Origin: HXMU1420-13 sp963691715
GTDB taxonomy: Bacteria; Bacteroidota; Rhodothermia; Balneolales; Balneolaceae
Reading direction: 5' to 3'
NCBI GenBank assembly: GCA_963691715.1
Contig: OY829281.1
Span: forward strand, 1,426,001-1,490,000
Length of the DNA: 64,000 nt
The notes under the pieces are model-generated. The model had not been told where the DNA came from. It was given only the letters and a program-made list of their open reading frames with translations, and searched no databases. The translations under genes were made by a program, and so were the position numbers. Position 1 is the stretch's first letter. Every line of letters starts with the position of its first letter. Shown in pieces: positions 27,427 through 36,353 of this stretch.

Positions 27427-27806
27427 CATCAATGAAAAACCTTACAATGTCGCTTGGTATTTTACTCATTATACTTGGTTTGGCATCTTATTTTGGATCA
27501 GGACAAGAGAGTATAACCGCTATGATTCCATCAATTTTTGGCCTTGTTTTTGTACTGTTCGCAGCGCTAGCTGGCATTGAAAAAATCAGAAAGCATGTAA
27601 TGCATGCTTCCGTTGGTTTTGCGCTACTTTCACTTATAGGTACAGTAAGTGGGGTTCTTAAGTTTTTTACCCTAATTACGGGTGGTGAAGTAGAACGACC
27701 TTTAGCTGTTTATTCTCAAAGCGCTATGTGTTTGATGTGCTTAGTTTATATACTAGCAGCAATCAAATCCTTCAAAGTCGCTCGTAGAGCATCTAAAGAA
27801 GAATAA
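27423..27806 (+). CDS. Small four-helix membrane protein
   Basis: 127 residues with about four hydrophobic helices: L-G-I-L-L-I-I-L-G-L near the start, I-F-G-L-V-F-V-L-F-A-A-L-A-G, H-A-S-V-G-F-A-L-L-S-L-I-G and a final C-L-M-C-L-V-Y-I-L-A-A. No named family recognised. Its 4-bp overlap with the DUF1499 lipoprotein suggests the pair acts together at the envelope. A terminator follows 11 bp later. Confidence 0.7.
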   Translation: MTSMKNLTMSLGILLIILGLASYFGSGQESITAMIPSIFGLVFVLFAALAGIEKIRKHVMHASVGFALLSLIGTVSGVLKFFTLITGGEVERPLAVYSQSAMCLMCLVYILAAIKSFKVARRASKEE

Positions 27807-27817
27807 AAATCTTACTT

Positions 27818-27843
27818 AAAAAGGTCTTAAATAAGACCTTTTT
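27818..27843. terminator. Bidirectional terminator between convergent genes
   Basis: AAAAAGGTCTTA and TAAGACCTTTTT are exact inverse copies separated by two bases, with A and T tracts built into the arms, so it can stop transcripts from both the membrane-protein operon and the acyl-CoA ligase gene. Confidence 0.85.
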
Positions 27844-27855
27844 GTTAACGCTTAT

Positions 27856-29739
27856 TTATGCAGAGTCATCTTTAAAGATATCGGCTATTTCATTGGCATA
27901 TTTTTCTGCAATCACGCGTCTTTTTACTTTTAGAGTAGGTGTTATTTCACCAGTTTCGACCGTGAATTCATTGGCCAATAAACGGAAATCACGGATTTTT
28001 TCGTGAGATGCAAGTTCTTTAGAAAAAACTCTCATCTCTTTCTTGAATATGCTTAGGATAGCATCTTCTTTTATGAGGTTTTCCGGCTTTCTTTCATTGA
28101 TACCATTATCTTTTGCAAATTTGTGAAGTGATTCAAAATCTGGAACTATGAGTGCTGCCATGAAATTTTGAGCCTCTCCAACCACTACTAACTGATCTAT
28201 CCATTTACTAGTTTTAAGTTTATCCTCTATAGGGCCAGGATAAATATTTTTTCCACCAGCATTTACAATCATGTGTTTTATTCGATCAGTGATTTGAAGA
28301 TTACCATCAACAAATCTTCCAACATCACCAGTGTGTAGCCATCCATCTTCATCAATCATTTCTTTTGTAGCTTCTTCATTTTTCCAATAACCAAGCATGG
28401 TATTAGGTCCTCTATTCAGGATTTCGCCTTCTTTACTGGTTAAATTTGTCGGATAATCTTCTCCACTAATTTCCGCAAAAATCTCACCTGTTTCTAAGTC
28501 TTGAATACCCACCGTAACTCCAGGAATAATCTGACCAACCACCCCAACAACTTCATTGCCTGGTTTATTAGCTGCCATAACAGGGGAAGTTTCAGTTAAG
28601 CCATAGCCCTGTAAAATGGTCAAGCCTGCACATCTAAAAAATAAATCAATATCTGGTGGTAAAGCAGCTCCTCCAGAAACAAATAGTCTTATTTCTCCAC
28701 CTGTTCGTTGTTTTAATTTATCAAATACTAAGCGGTCTGCAATTATTTTTTGAAGAGATACAAGTCCTCTTTTACCTTCAGAATATTTTCGCCCTACCTC
28801 AACAGACCAATTAAAAATTGTTTTCTTGGTTTCGCTACCCTCTTCAACCGATTTTATAATAAGATTATATATTTTCTCAAAAAGTCGGGGTACACTAACC
28901 ATAACTGTTGGTTTCACCTCAGGCATATTTTTTGAGACTGTATCAACACTTTCAGCATAATAAATCTCAGCACCGCAAGATATAATGGCATAATAGCCAC
29001 CCGTTCGCTCAAAGGAATGGCAAAGAGGTAAAAATGAAAGTGAACGATCATGTTCATCCCAATATATATGCTGGGTAGCTGATTTCACGTTACTCACGAT
29101 ATTATGGTGAGTTAACATCGCTCCTTTGGGATTACCCGTAGTACCTGAAGTATAAATCAAGGTGGCTATATCCTCAGGTTCTACAGCTTGTGACATTTTC
29201 GCTATAGTTTCTTTATGTTTTGGATATAATTTAGCGCCCTCAACCAGTACATCTTGGAATAAACTTATATATTCATTCTTAAGAAGTGACTTAACCTTAG
29301 GTTCGTTGAAAGCAATCACACCTTCTAGGTCTGGGCAGTTGTCAAAAACCTCAACAGCTTTCTTTATTTGTATCCCTGTTGAAACAAAAAACAATTTAGT
29401 GTCAGAATCCTTTAAAATATACTCACATTGATTTGGAGGTAATGTAGTATATAAAGAAACATTAATTCCTCCGATAAGTTGAATTGCCAAATCAACGATT
29501 GCCCATTCGTATCTATTTTCACTTAATATTCCGACTCTATCACCATGTTTAACTCCACGTTCTACTAAATATGCAGCCATGGAATGAACATCATCTTCAA
29601 CCTGGTCCCAGTATACAGGCTCATAGCTCCCTTTTGGGTCTAATTTGTGATGAAAAACTGCTTTATGTTGACCAACATATTTTTTTGTGAGATTTTTGAA
29701 CAACTCTGTTAAAGTTTCAAAGGGTACAATTATTGGCAT
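27856..29739 (-). CDS. Long-chain fatty acid-CoA ligase
   Basis: 627-residue ANL-family enzyme activating fatty acids with ATP and CoA. It carries I-Y-T-S-G-T-T-G-N-P-K-G (A3) near residue 195, G-Y-G-L-T-E-T-S-P (A5), W-L-H-T-G-D-V-G-R-F (A7) and D-R-I-K-H-M-I-V-N-A-G-G-K-N-I (A8). The length and the extended C-terminal region fit the FadD15/FAA1-like class of bacterial long-chain ligases. It is divergent from fur, with a short shared intergenic region. Confidence 0.9.
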   Translation of the reverse strand: MPIIVPFETLTELFKNLTKKYVGQHKAVFHHKLDPKGSYEPVYWDQVEDDVHSMAAYLVERGVKHGDRVGILSENRYEWAIVDLAIQLIGGINVSLYTTLPPNQCEYILKDSDTKLFFVSTGIQIKKAVEVFDNCPDLEGVIAFNEPKVKSLLKNEYISLFQDVLVEGAKLYPKHKETIAKMSQAVEPEDIATLIYTSGTTGNPKGAMLTHHNIVSNVKSATQHIYWDEHDRSLSFLPLCHSFERTGGYYAIISCGAEIYYAESVDTVSKNMPEVKPTVMVSVPRLFEKIYNLIIKSVEEGSETKKTIFNWSVEVGRKYSEGKRGLVSLQKIIADRLVFDKLKQRTGGEIRLFVSGGAALPPDIDLFFRCAGLTILQGYGLTETSPVMAANKPGNEVVGVVGQIIPGVTVGIQDLETGEIFAEISGEDYPTNLTSKEGEILNRGPNTMLGYWKNEEATKEMIDEDGWLHTGDVGRFVDGNLQITDRIKHMIVNAGGKNIYPGPIEDKLKTSKWIDQLVVVGEAQNFMAALIVPDFESLHKFAKDNGINERKPENLIKEDAILSIFKKEMRVFSKELASHEKIRDFRLLANEFTVETGEITPTLKVKRRVIAEKYANEIADIFKDDSA

Positions 29740-29854
29740 TTTAGTTATTTTTGATTATTCCGAATTCTGGTCTGAATATAATACTCTTAAAAGCAAAATC
29801 ACGAGTTTCATAACCGTTGTAACAAATTGTATATTAATAAAAAATTTTAAATAT

Positions 29855-30355
29855 ATGGCACATCCAGCACACGAAGATACAATAGAGCTTGTAAAAGAAA
29901 TTTTTAGATCATATTTAAAAGAAGGAAATCAGCGACAAACCCCAGAACGATTTATGGTGTTGGAAGAAATTTATCGTGCAGATGGACATTTCGATGCAGA
30001 TGATATTTTTTTCAGAATGCAAGATGGAGGTACACGTGTAAGTCGCGCAACTGTATATAATACATTAGATTTACTCGTTGAATGTGGATTAGTACAACGA
30101 CAGCAGTTTGGTAAAAGCCAATATTATTATGAGCGTGCTTATGCTTATCAGCAGCATGATCATATTATATGCAATGAGTGTGGACATGTTTTAGAATTTT
30201 GCGATCCTAGAATTGGTGAGATACAAAATTTAATTGGAAAAATACATGGAATGAATATCGATTCTCACTCACTTCATTTTTACGGTAAGTGCAAGGATAT
30301 TGAAGCTTGTGACCATCGTAAAGCTAAAGCCGGGAAGAAAGATTTAGTGAAATAG
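29855..30355 (+). CDS. fur: Fur-family ferric uptake regulator
   Basis: About 166 residues from ATG 29855. The frame runs back to 29687 inside the acyl-CoA ligase gene, but homology begins after that. A winged helix with T-P-E-R-F-M-V-L-E-E-I and S-R-A-T-V-Y-N-T-L-D-L-L is followed by the metal domain H-D-H-I-I-C-N-E-C-G-H-V-L-E-F-C-D-P and a late C-K-D-I-E-A-C-D-H. Both cysteine pairs for structural zinc appear present. Iron sensing is the best guess; a second Fur-family protein lies at 54552-54941. Confidence 0.88.
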   Translation: MAHPAHEDTIELVKEIFRSYLKEGNQRQTPERFMVLEEIYRADGHFDADDIFFRMQDGGTRVSRATVYNTLDLLVECGLVQRQQFGKSQYYYERAYAYQQHDHIICNECGHVLEFCDPRIGEIQNLIGKIHGMNIDSHSLHFYGKCKDIEACDHRKAKAGKKDLVK

Positions 30356-30389
30356 TGTGTGTTTTGAGAGTAGTAAATGCCTACAAAAT

Positions 30390-31274
30390 TTACCCAGAAA
30401 TATAGGTTTCTTCGATAAATTTTCGCGCTGCAAAACGGCTCCCAAGCCATCCCATTATAATGGAAAGTGCTAACATCGTGGTAACAAGAAAGTACCACCT
30501 ACCAAAAGGCCATCCTAAAATACCCATTTCAGGAAGATAAAGGGGCAGAATATATTCAAAGGTTATATACATCAAAACAACAGAAATTGACCCTGCAATT
30601 ATACCTTGTATCATACCTTCAATAATAAATGGACTTCTAATAAACCCATTGGTAGCCCCAACAAGCTTCATTGCTCGGATAAGTTCTCGTTTCGCATAAA
30701 TAGTTAATCGGATTGTATTATACACTAGGATCACTGAAACTAGAAGAATTAGAAGACCAATTCCACCACCTATAAAATTAAATACTGTGAGATTAGATTC
30801 CATAACTTTAAGAAGGCCTTCATTATATTTAACTTCATCTACTCCTCTTACATTAAGCATTGTACTTGCGAAATTTGAAATCTGGTCTATCCCTAATTCA
30901 GTATTTACTTTAACTCTGAAAGAAGCTGGTAAAAAATTAAGAGCGACTAAATCTTCTACACCTGAGCCAAATTCCTTTCTCATTATTGACGACGCACTAT
31001 CTTTAGAAATGTAAACATATTCTAGAACTATATTATTGGCATCAAGTGTTTGTTTTATCGAGTTTGTAGTGCGTTCATCTACATCAAAGAGAAATATTTC
31101 TATTTCTATGAGTTCCTTGAAAGACATCGCTTGCATATAAATATTGTAGGATATCCTGGATAAAATTCCCAATAATAAAATGGCAACGAACAATGAAAAA
31201 ATTGAAGTAAATGCAGCAAATTTTGCTCTTTTAATCCCTAAAATACCTTCTTTGATAATGTAAGTTAAATTCAT
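30390..31274 (-). CDS. ftsX: Cell division protein FtsX
   Basis: 294 residues with one N-terminal membrane helix, a roughly 110-residue extracytoplasmic domain containing E-I-E-I-F-L-F-D-V-D and V-D-E-V-K-Y-N-E-G, then three helices and the cytoplasmic motif R-E-L-I-R-A-M-K-L-V-G-A-T. This is the FtsX layout; FtsX controls peptidoglycan hydrolases with the ATPase FtsE. ftsE is not in this window. It starts 2 bp after the outer-membrane-protein gene, which implies co-transcription. Confidence 0.88.
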   Translation of the reverse strand: MNLTYIIKEGILGIKRAKFAAFTSIFSLFVAILLLGILSRISYNIYMQAMSFKELIEIEIFLFDVDERTTNSIKQTLDANNIVLEYVYISKDSASSIMRKEFGSGVEDLVALNFLPASFRVKVNTELGIDQISNFASTMLNVRGVDEVKYNEGLLKVMESNLTVFNFIGGGIGLLILLVSVILVYNTIRLTIYAKRELIRAMKLVGATNGFIRSPFIIEGMIQGIIAGSISVVLMYITFEYILPLYLPEMGILGWPFGRWYFLVTTMLALSIIMGWLGSRFAARKFIEETYISG

Positions 31275-31276
31275 GC

Positions 31277-33205
31277 TTAATTTCTGAATTGTGCCCGAAT
31301 ACCTACAATTAATCGGCGCCCAGGCATTGGTAATGTAGCTGCTTCAAAGTACCCTGCTTGACCGAATCCGTCAAGTGCATTTTCCCATCTTATTAGGATC
31401 ATCATAGAACGTAGTCTTGCTGATAATTCTGCATCCATTCGGAAAAATGCAGGTATTTCAACTTCATCTAATGCTGCATTTTCCCAAAATTGTAATTCGG
31501 TGTTAAATAAACGTGAGCGATAAGTTAATGGACTGAATGTGGTTAAAATTCCCAACTTTATGTAAGCGGCTCTATTAAAAACATATCCTTGTATATATGC
31601 ATTATTTCGAACCCATAATTTTTGATCGGGTTTATTATTTGCGTCTAAGACACTTCTTGGTTCGGTAGCTGTGGCTGCATGTATTGTTGCCGAGCTTTCA
31701 AAGGTGTATCTATGATTTTGAAAAGTAGCAAATATACTACCTGATAATACAGAGTACGCATTGCTATTTACATAGGAACTATCCGTTCCTTTGAATATAT
31801 CGTTATCTATGAATTGCATTCTCCCAGAAATTCCATAATCAAAAGAATCTCCCTTGTTAATTTCAATTTTTGATGAGAGACTAACCCCATGTGTATTTTG
31901 CAAACTGTCTACTCCCGAAAATATACTTGAACTCCAATACTTTTGTTGGATGCTTGGTATGCGTGAAAATAAGCCTAGATTAATAGTTAATCTTAGGTCA
32001 CCAAATTTTTGCATGCCGATATTTGTATGATACCCAACATTTGAATCATCTCGATAAATGAGATGATTTTTCATATAAATATTCAACTCCTTTGTAGCAT
32101 GTAATTCAGCATCACCATCAATTTCAATGGTATTCCAATTTGAAATAGTAAAATTCTTATGCTTTTTCGCATTATATCTATTGATAGAGAATCTTCCATG
32201 TATATCGAAATTAGCTAGACTATGGTTCATGAACCCTTTTAAAACGTGTCTTCTTACATCCCAATTTAGCGTGTCTGTTGTAAAAGGAAGTTTAAATTCA
32301 TCTCTATTGTGTTGTACCTCAATTCCCCATGTTTCAATACTTAATGAATCTTTTCTTGAATAAAGTCCAATACTGATATCACGGCGTAAGTTATCAGAAG
32401 TTTTATTTTGGATGTTTGGACTGGTCGTATATTTACTAAAAGTAAATGTTTGTTGATTATCGTAATTATATCCAAAAGGCTCTCCTCTCTCGAATTGATT
32501 TCGAAGAACTAAAGCACGCAATTGCAAGTTTTGTTTTAAATAATGATACCCTTTAAGAATAATTTGACTTCCTTGAATATCATTATCAAGATAATTCCCC
32601 CCATCTCTTCGGTCCCAAAATGAAATTTCCGCATTTGTTCGTTCACTAAAATTTTGAGCTACCATAAATTCTAAATTTCTAAAATTATTGGAAGCTTCAT
32701 CAAAATTTAGATAACTCAAAGGTTCTAATAAATAATAATCTTTTAACTGAATGTTTGAATCATATCCCACCCCTTTAAACTCGCTCATAGATCCAACTCT
32801 ATTAGCCGGAATATGATTATAATTTACATATCCAGTAATTGGGTCGTTGAGGGCAATTCCGTTTAAATACACTTTTTGTTCTAGAGGTGAATATCCTTCG
32901 ATTTCAAAGGCATCTATTCTTCCAGTTGTTCCTTGCCGAAAACCTATAACATCTTTTCTATATGAAAGATAATCACCCCAATTTGGCCAGATTTCCCATC
33001 TTAGCAAACTATCATTTGTAACTATTTGATGCCCATGGTCTATACCTTTTTTCCAAGGCTCAATACGTTCTACCTTTTGAGTAGTTGTATCCTGTTCCGC
33101 AAATTGTTTAGGCGCAGATAGAATCCCCTCTGGTATTTGAGCTAATACATCGATGCTCAATAGAAGACTTAGAATTATTAAAATTAATTTTAAAAAAGTA
33201 CTCAA
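31277..33205 (-). CDS. Outer-membrane barrel protein with plug-like N-terminal region
   Basis: 642 residues with a signal peptide ending V-L-A-Q (23). Residues about 85-145 resemble a TonB-receptor plug (Y-L-N-G-I-A-L-N-D-P and N-H-I-P-A-N-R-V-G-S-M), followed by a long series of amphipathic strands to the C terminus, R-L-I-V-G-I-R-A-Q-F-R-N. It is shorter than full TonB receptors (over 700 residues usually) and I see no clear TonB box. Ligand unknown. It overlaps cinA by 4 bp and precedes ftsX by 2 bp. Confidence 0.7.
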   Translation of the reverse strand: MSTFLKLILIILSLLLSIDVLAQIPEGILSAPKQFAEQDTTTQKVERIEPWKKGIDHGHQIVTNDSLLRWEIWPNWGDYLSYRKDVIGFRQGTTGRIDAFEIEGYSPLEQKVYLNGIALNDPITGYVNYNHIPANRVGSMSEFKGVGYDSNIQLKDYYLLEPLSYLNFDEASNNFRNLEFMVAQNFSERTNAEISFWDRRDGGNYLDNDIQGSQIILKGYHYLKQNLQLRALVLRNQFERGEPFGYNYDNQQTFTFSKYTTSPNIQNKTSDNLRRDISIGLYSRKDSLSIETWGIEVQHNRDEFKLPFTTDTLNWDVRRHVLKGFMNHSLANFDIHGRFSINRYNAKKHKNFTISNWNTIEIDGDAELHATKELNIYMKNHLIYRDDSNVGYHTNIGMQKFGDLRLTINLGLFSRIPSIQQKYWSSSIFSGVDSLQNTHGVSLSSKIEINKGDSFDYGISGRMQFIDNDIFKGTDSSYVNSNAYSVLSGSIFATFQNHRYTFESSATIHAATATEPRSVLDANNKPDQKLWVRNNAYIQGYVFNRAAYIKLGILTTFSPLTYRSRLFNTELQFWENAALDEVEIPAFFRMDAELSARLRSMMILIRWENALDGFGQAGYFEAATLPMPGRRLIVGIRAQFRN

Positions 33206-34488
33206 GCGTAATCCTTGGTTAATAAATAGGGTAACTCTTCTATATCAGACAAACATCTTCGGACGATTTCAAGAGTAACAATCATAGTGCGTTGCTTATT
33301 CACAAGTCTATGTTTGGTGAACAACGCTTTTACGGCAAAATGTTGTTCTTTGCTATAATATCCTATCCAAACAGTACCCACAGGTTTTGCATCACTACCA
33401 CCAGTTGGACCTGCAATACCCGTGGTTGAAATCCCAATATCTGCTCCAGTGGTTTCAGCCACACCTCTTGCCATCTGTAAGGCTACATTTTTACTTACTG
33501 CTCCAAATTTTATTAAATCTTCATCTAACACGCCTAACTGTTTCACCTTCATTGAATTTGAATAAGATACCATACCACCTAAAATATATGCACTTGAACC
33601 TGGAATATCAGTAAGAGTATTAGCAATTAGTCCGCCGGTACAGCTTTCGGCGGTAGCAATTGTTTTTTTATTTTGGATAAGTAATTTGCCAACACATTCA
33701 CTTAATGTATGATCTTTTTTATCGCCATAGATGTGTTTTTTTGCATTATTATAGATATAGTTGATTAATGGTTTAGATCGTTCAATGGCCTCATTTTTAG
33801 TTTTCCCTTGGCCTGTTATTCGCAAAGTAACTCTGCCAAATGAAGGTAAAAAAGCTAAAGAAACTTGATCATTTAAATAATCTGATAACTCTCCTAATAC
33901 ATGGTCGGATAGAGTACTTTCTCCAATTCCTGCAATTTTTAAATATTGGGTATGTATCTGGTTATCAATATTCATCTTCTCTTTTATCTTTGGTAAAACC
34001 TGATACTCCATTAAATATTTCATCTCGTTTGGAACCCCTGGAAGTACTACTAAATAACATTCATTTTCATAAAACCACATTCCAGGTGCTGTACCAGCTT
34101 TATTGAATAGAACCTCACAATTTCGAGGTATCATAGCTTGCCATGAATTTGACGTTGAAAATGGAATATTTCTAGATTTAAAAAGATCTTTTATATGCTG
34201 TAAAACCTCTTCATTTTCTATTAATTCAGCATCAAAAAGCTCAGCAACAGTGGTCTTAGTAATATCATCATGTGTGGGACCAAGTCCTCCAGTGGTAATA
34301 ACAATATTTGATTCAAGCATACATCTTTGTATGGTCGATGAGATTAAATCATGATCATCAGAAATGGTGTGAATTTGTGTTACTTCGATACCTAGATCAT
34401 TTAAAAACTGCCCCATCCATGATGCATTTGTATTTATTGTGTCACCAATAAGTAGTTCGTTACCAATAGAAATAAGTTGTGCTTTCAT
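33202..34488 (-). CDS. cinA: CinA-family competence/damage-inducible protein
   Basis: About 428 residues. The N-terminal MoCF-like domain opens M-K-A-Q-L-I-S-I-G-N-E-L-L-I-G-D and contains T-T-G-G-L-G-P-T-H-D-D. The C-terminal domain, with A-E-S-C-T-G-G-L-I-A-N and S-T-T-G-I-A-G-P-T-G-G, is the nicotinamide mononucleotide deamidase (PncC) part. CinA recycles NMN and hydrolyses ADP-ribose. The frame extends six codons to 34506, but Met7 (34488) matches family starts. It leads the cinA-barrel-ftsX unit. Confidence 0.9.
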   Translation of the reverse strand: MKAQLISIGNELLIGDTINTNASWMGQFLNDLGIEVTQIHTISDDHDLISSTIQRCMLESNIVITTGGLGPTHDDITKTTVAELFDAELIENEEVLQHIKDLFKSRNIPFSTSNSWQAMIPRNCEVLFNKAGTAPGMWFYENECYLVVLPGVPNEMKYLMEYQVLPKIKEKMNIDNQIHTQYLKIAGIGESTLSDHVLGELSDYLNDQVSLAFLPSFGRVTLRITGQGKTKNEAIERSKPLINYIYNNAKKHIYGDKKDHTLSECVGKLLIQNKKTIATAESCTGGLIANTLTDIPGSSAYILGGMVSYSNSMKVKQLGVLDEDLIKFGAVSKNVALQMARGVAETTGADIGISTTGIAGPTGGSDAKPVGTVWIGYYSKEQHFAVKALFTKHRLVNKQRTMIVTLEIVRRCLSDIEELPYLLTKDYA

Positions 34489-34587
34489 AAAACTAAAATT
34501 CTGCATTCATAGGGGCAAATGCCACTATAAAGAAAACATTAATTATATATAGAAATTTTAGTGATAAAATAATTCCTATCTTCCTTT

Positions 34588-35175
34588 ATGCATTTACTAC
34601 CAAATATTCTAAGTGGGCTTCGTATTATCTTAGCTCCAGTATTTTTGATACTTTTTTTCCAAGACGATTTTATAATGAAAGCCATTGGGCTTGGTGTGTA
34701 TATAATTGCTGCAATTACCGATTATTATGATGGCTATTTTGCACGTAAATATGAAGTTTACAGTGATTTTGGAGCTTTTCTTGATCCATTAGCAGATAAA
34801 TTTTTAACATTTAGTGGTTTTATTGTACTTCCATTCATTGCGGCAGACCAATTCCCATGGTGGGCCATTATCTTAATTATTTTTCGAGACACTGTAATTA
34901 CCATTTTACGCGTGTACATGAAAAAAAGAAATGTTTCTATGATAACCCGTAAAACAGCTAAGATTAAAACAACCATTCAAATGGTATTCCTCTATATTGG
35001 CTTATGTATTGGTTTATTTCAAAATGTAGATTTTTTTGCTGGTGAATGGGTAGAATGGATACTTACTACAAACATTCTTCTTTATCTAATGATTTTTGTA
35101 ACTGGAGTCACCATTTACTCGGGTGTTGAATATTTAGTAGTAAACCAACATCACCTGAAAATAAAAAAATCGTAA
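34588..35175 (+). CDS. pgsA: CDP-diacylglycerol-glycerol-3-phosphate 3-phosphatidyltransferase
   Basis: 195-residue inner-membrane enzyme making phosphatidylglycerophosphate. It begins L-L-P-N-I-L-S-G-L-R-I-I-L-A-P and contains the CDP-alcohol phosphotransferase motif D-G-Y-F-A-R followed by G-A-F-L-D-P-L-A-D with correct spacing. The stop codon overlaps pgpA by one base. The pairing of PgsA with PgpA gives two consecutive steps of phosphatidylglycerol synthesis. Confidence 0.93.
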   Translation: MHLLPNILSGLRIILAPVFLILFFQDDFIMKAIGLGVYIIAAITDYYDGYFARKYEVYSDFGAFLDPLADKFLTFSGFIVLPFIAADQFPWWAIILIIFRDTVITILRVYMKKRNVSMITRKTAKIKTTIQMVFLYIGLCIGLFQNVDFFAGEWVEWILTTNILLYLMIFVTGVTIYSGVEYLVVNQHHLKIKKS

Positions 35176-35645
35176 TGATTGGTTTGAAACAGTTTGTTGG
35201 TGCTGGTTTTGGTAGTGGTTTTAGCCCAGTTGCACCTGGTACTATAGGCAGTTTTTTTGCTCTTATTCCTGCTTATTTCATCGCATGGATACACCCAGTA
35301 TTAGCACCTATTTTATTAGTCATATTTTTTTCAGCTCTCTCTCTATGGGTGGCAGACACTTGTATAGATGCATGGGGAGATGACCCTGGAAAAATGGTGA
35401 TGGATGAATTTGCTGGTCAGAGCATTGTATTCATAGGCCTACCAATACATCGTTCTATTGAAGATTGGTGGTTAATACTAGCCGCTTTTATTTTTTTTCG
35501 GTTCTTCGATATCCTAAAACCATTAGGCATAAATAAACTTCAAAAGCTAAAAAATGGTTGGGGTATACTACTTGATGATCTTCTTGCGGGTTTTTTTGCG
35601 CTTATATGTTTAAAAACTCTTATTTTTATTTTCGAACACTTTTAA
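35175..35645 (+). CDS. pgpA: Phosphatidylglycerophosphatase A
   Basis: 156 residues. PgpA-type motifs are visible: G-S-G-F-S-P-V-A-P-G-T-I-G-S near residue 15, D-D-P-G-K-M-V-M-D-E-F-A-G-Q near 72 and the late G-W-G-I-L-L-D-D-L-L-A-G. It dephosphorylates the PgsA product at the membrane. It overlaps pgsA by one base. Confidence 0.93.
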   Translation: MIGLKQFVGAGFGSGFSPVAPGTIGSFFALIPAYFIAWIHPVLAPILLVIFFSALSLWVADTCIDAWGDDPGKMVMDEFAGQSIVFIGLPIHRSIEDWWLILAAFIFFRFFDILKPLGINKLQKLKNGWGILLDDLLAGFFALICLKTLIFIFEHF

Positions 35646-35689
35646 GGTATCCGTTCTGCAAGAAAACTAGCTTATACATTTACATTGAT

Positions 35690-36331
35690 ATGATAATTAA
35701 CGATACATTTGCACGAGAATTAGCCGCTAAACTACTAGAGATTAATGCCATTATACTAAGGCCTAATGATCCTTTTACTTGGGCTTCTGGATGGAATTCA
35801 CCCATTTATTGCGATAATAGATTAACGCTTCACTATCCAGAAATTAGAAGACAAATCGCAGGCCAATTCACTGAATTTGTTAGCAAAGAATTTTCTGATA
35901 TAGATGTAATCACAGGTACAGCAACTGCAGGCATTCCTCATGCGGCATGGGTAGCTGATGCTCTCTCGAAACCTATGGCTTATGTACGAGCAAAGCCAAA
36001 AAGTTATGGAATGGGAAATCAAATTGAAGGTGGTGTTGCTAAAGGTGAATCTACTGTGGTGATTGAAGATTTGGTGTCTACTGGTGGGAGTGCACTATCA
36101 GTGATTGATGCTTTACAGTTTGTTGGTGCACATGTAGATGCACTTATTTCGATTTTTACCTATGGCTTCGATGTTTCAATTGAAAATTTTAAAAAGGTAA
36201 ATGTGCCTGTATATACACTTACCGATTACACTACTCTTGTGGATGTTGCAGTAGAAAAAGGGTTTGTGACAACTGATGATCTCGAGGTATTAAGTAGCTG
36301 GCGCGCACATCCAGACACTTGGTCGAACTAA
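35690..36331 (+). CDS. pyrE: Orotate phosphoribosyltransferase
   Basis: 213 residues from ATG 35690. The frame extends upstream into pgpA to 35606, but homology starts with R-E-L-A-A-K-L-L-E-I. It joins orotate and PRPP to give OMP in pyrimidine synthesis. The PRPP loop reads V-V-I-E-D-L-V-S-T-G-G-S-A near residue 120. T-W-A-S-G-W-N-S-P-I-Y-C-D-N-R is the usual PyrE N-terminal motif. Same strand as pgpA, 44 bp downstream. Confidence 0.93.
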   Translation: MIINDTFARELAAKLLEINAIILRPNDPFTWASGWNSPIYCDNRLTLHYPEIRRQIAGQFTEFVSKEFSDIDVITGTATAGIPHAAWVADALSKPMAYVRAKPKSYGMGNQIEGGVAKGESTVVIEDLVSTGGSALSVIDALQFVGAHVDALISIFTYGFDVSIENFKKVNVPVYTLTDYTTLVDVAVEKGFVTTDDLEVLSSWRAHPDTWSN

Positions 36332-36353
36332 AGAATGTTAATGAGGTAATTTT

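Noticed and set aside
27200..27580. 126-codon plus-strand frame spanning the DUF1499/membrane-protein junction
   Set aside because: The two overlapping genes in the other frames have signal peptide, C-P-N-T-P-N-C motif and membrane helices; this frame has none.
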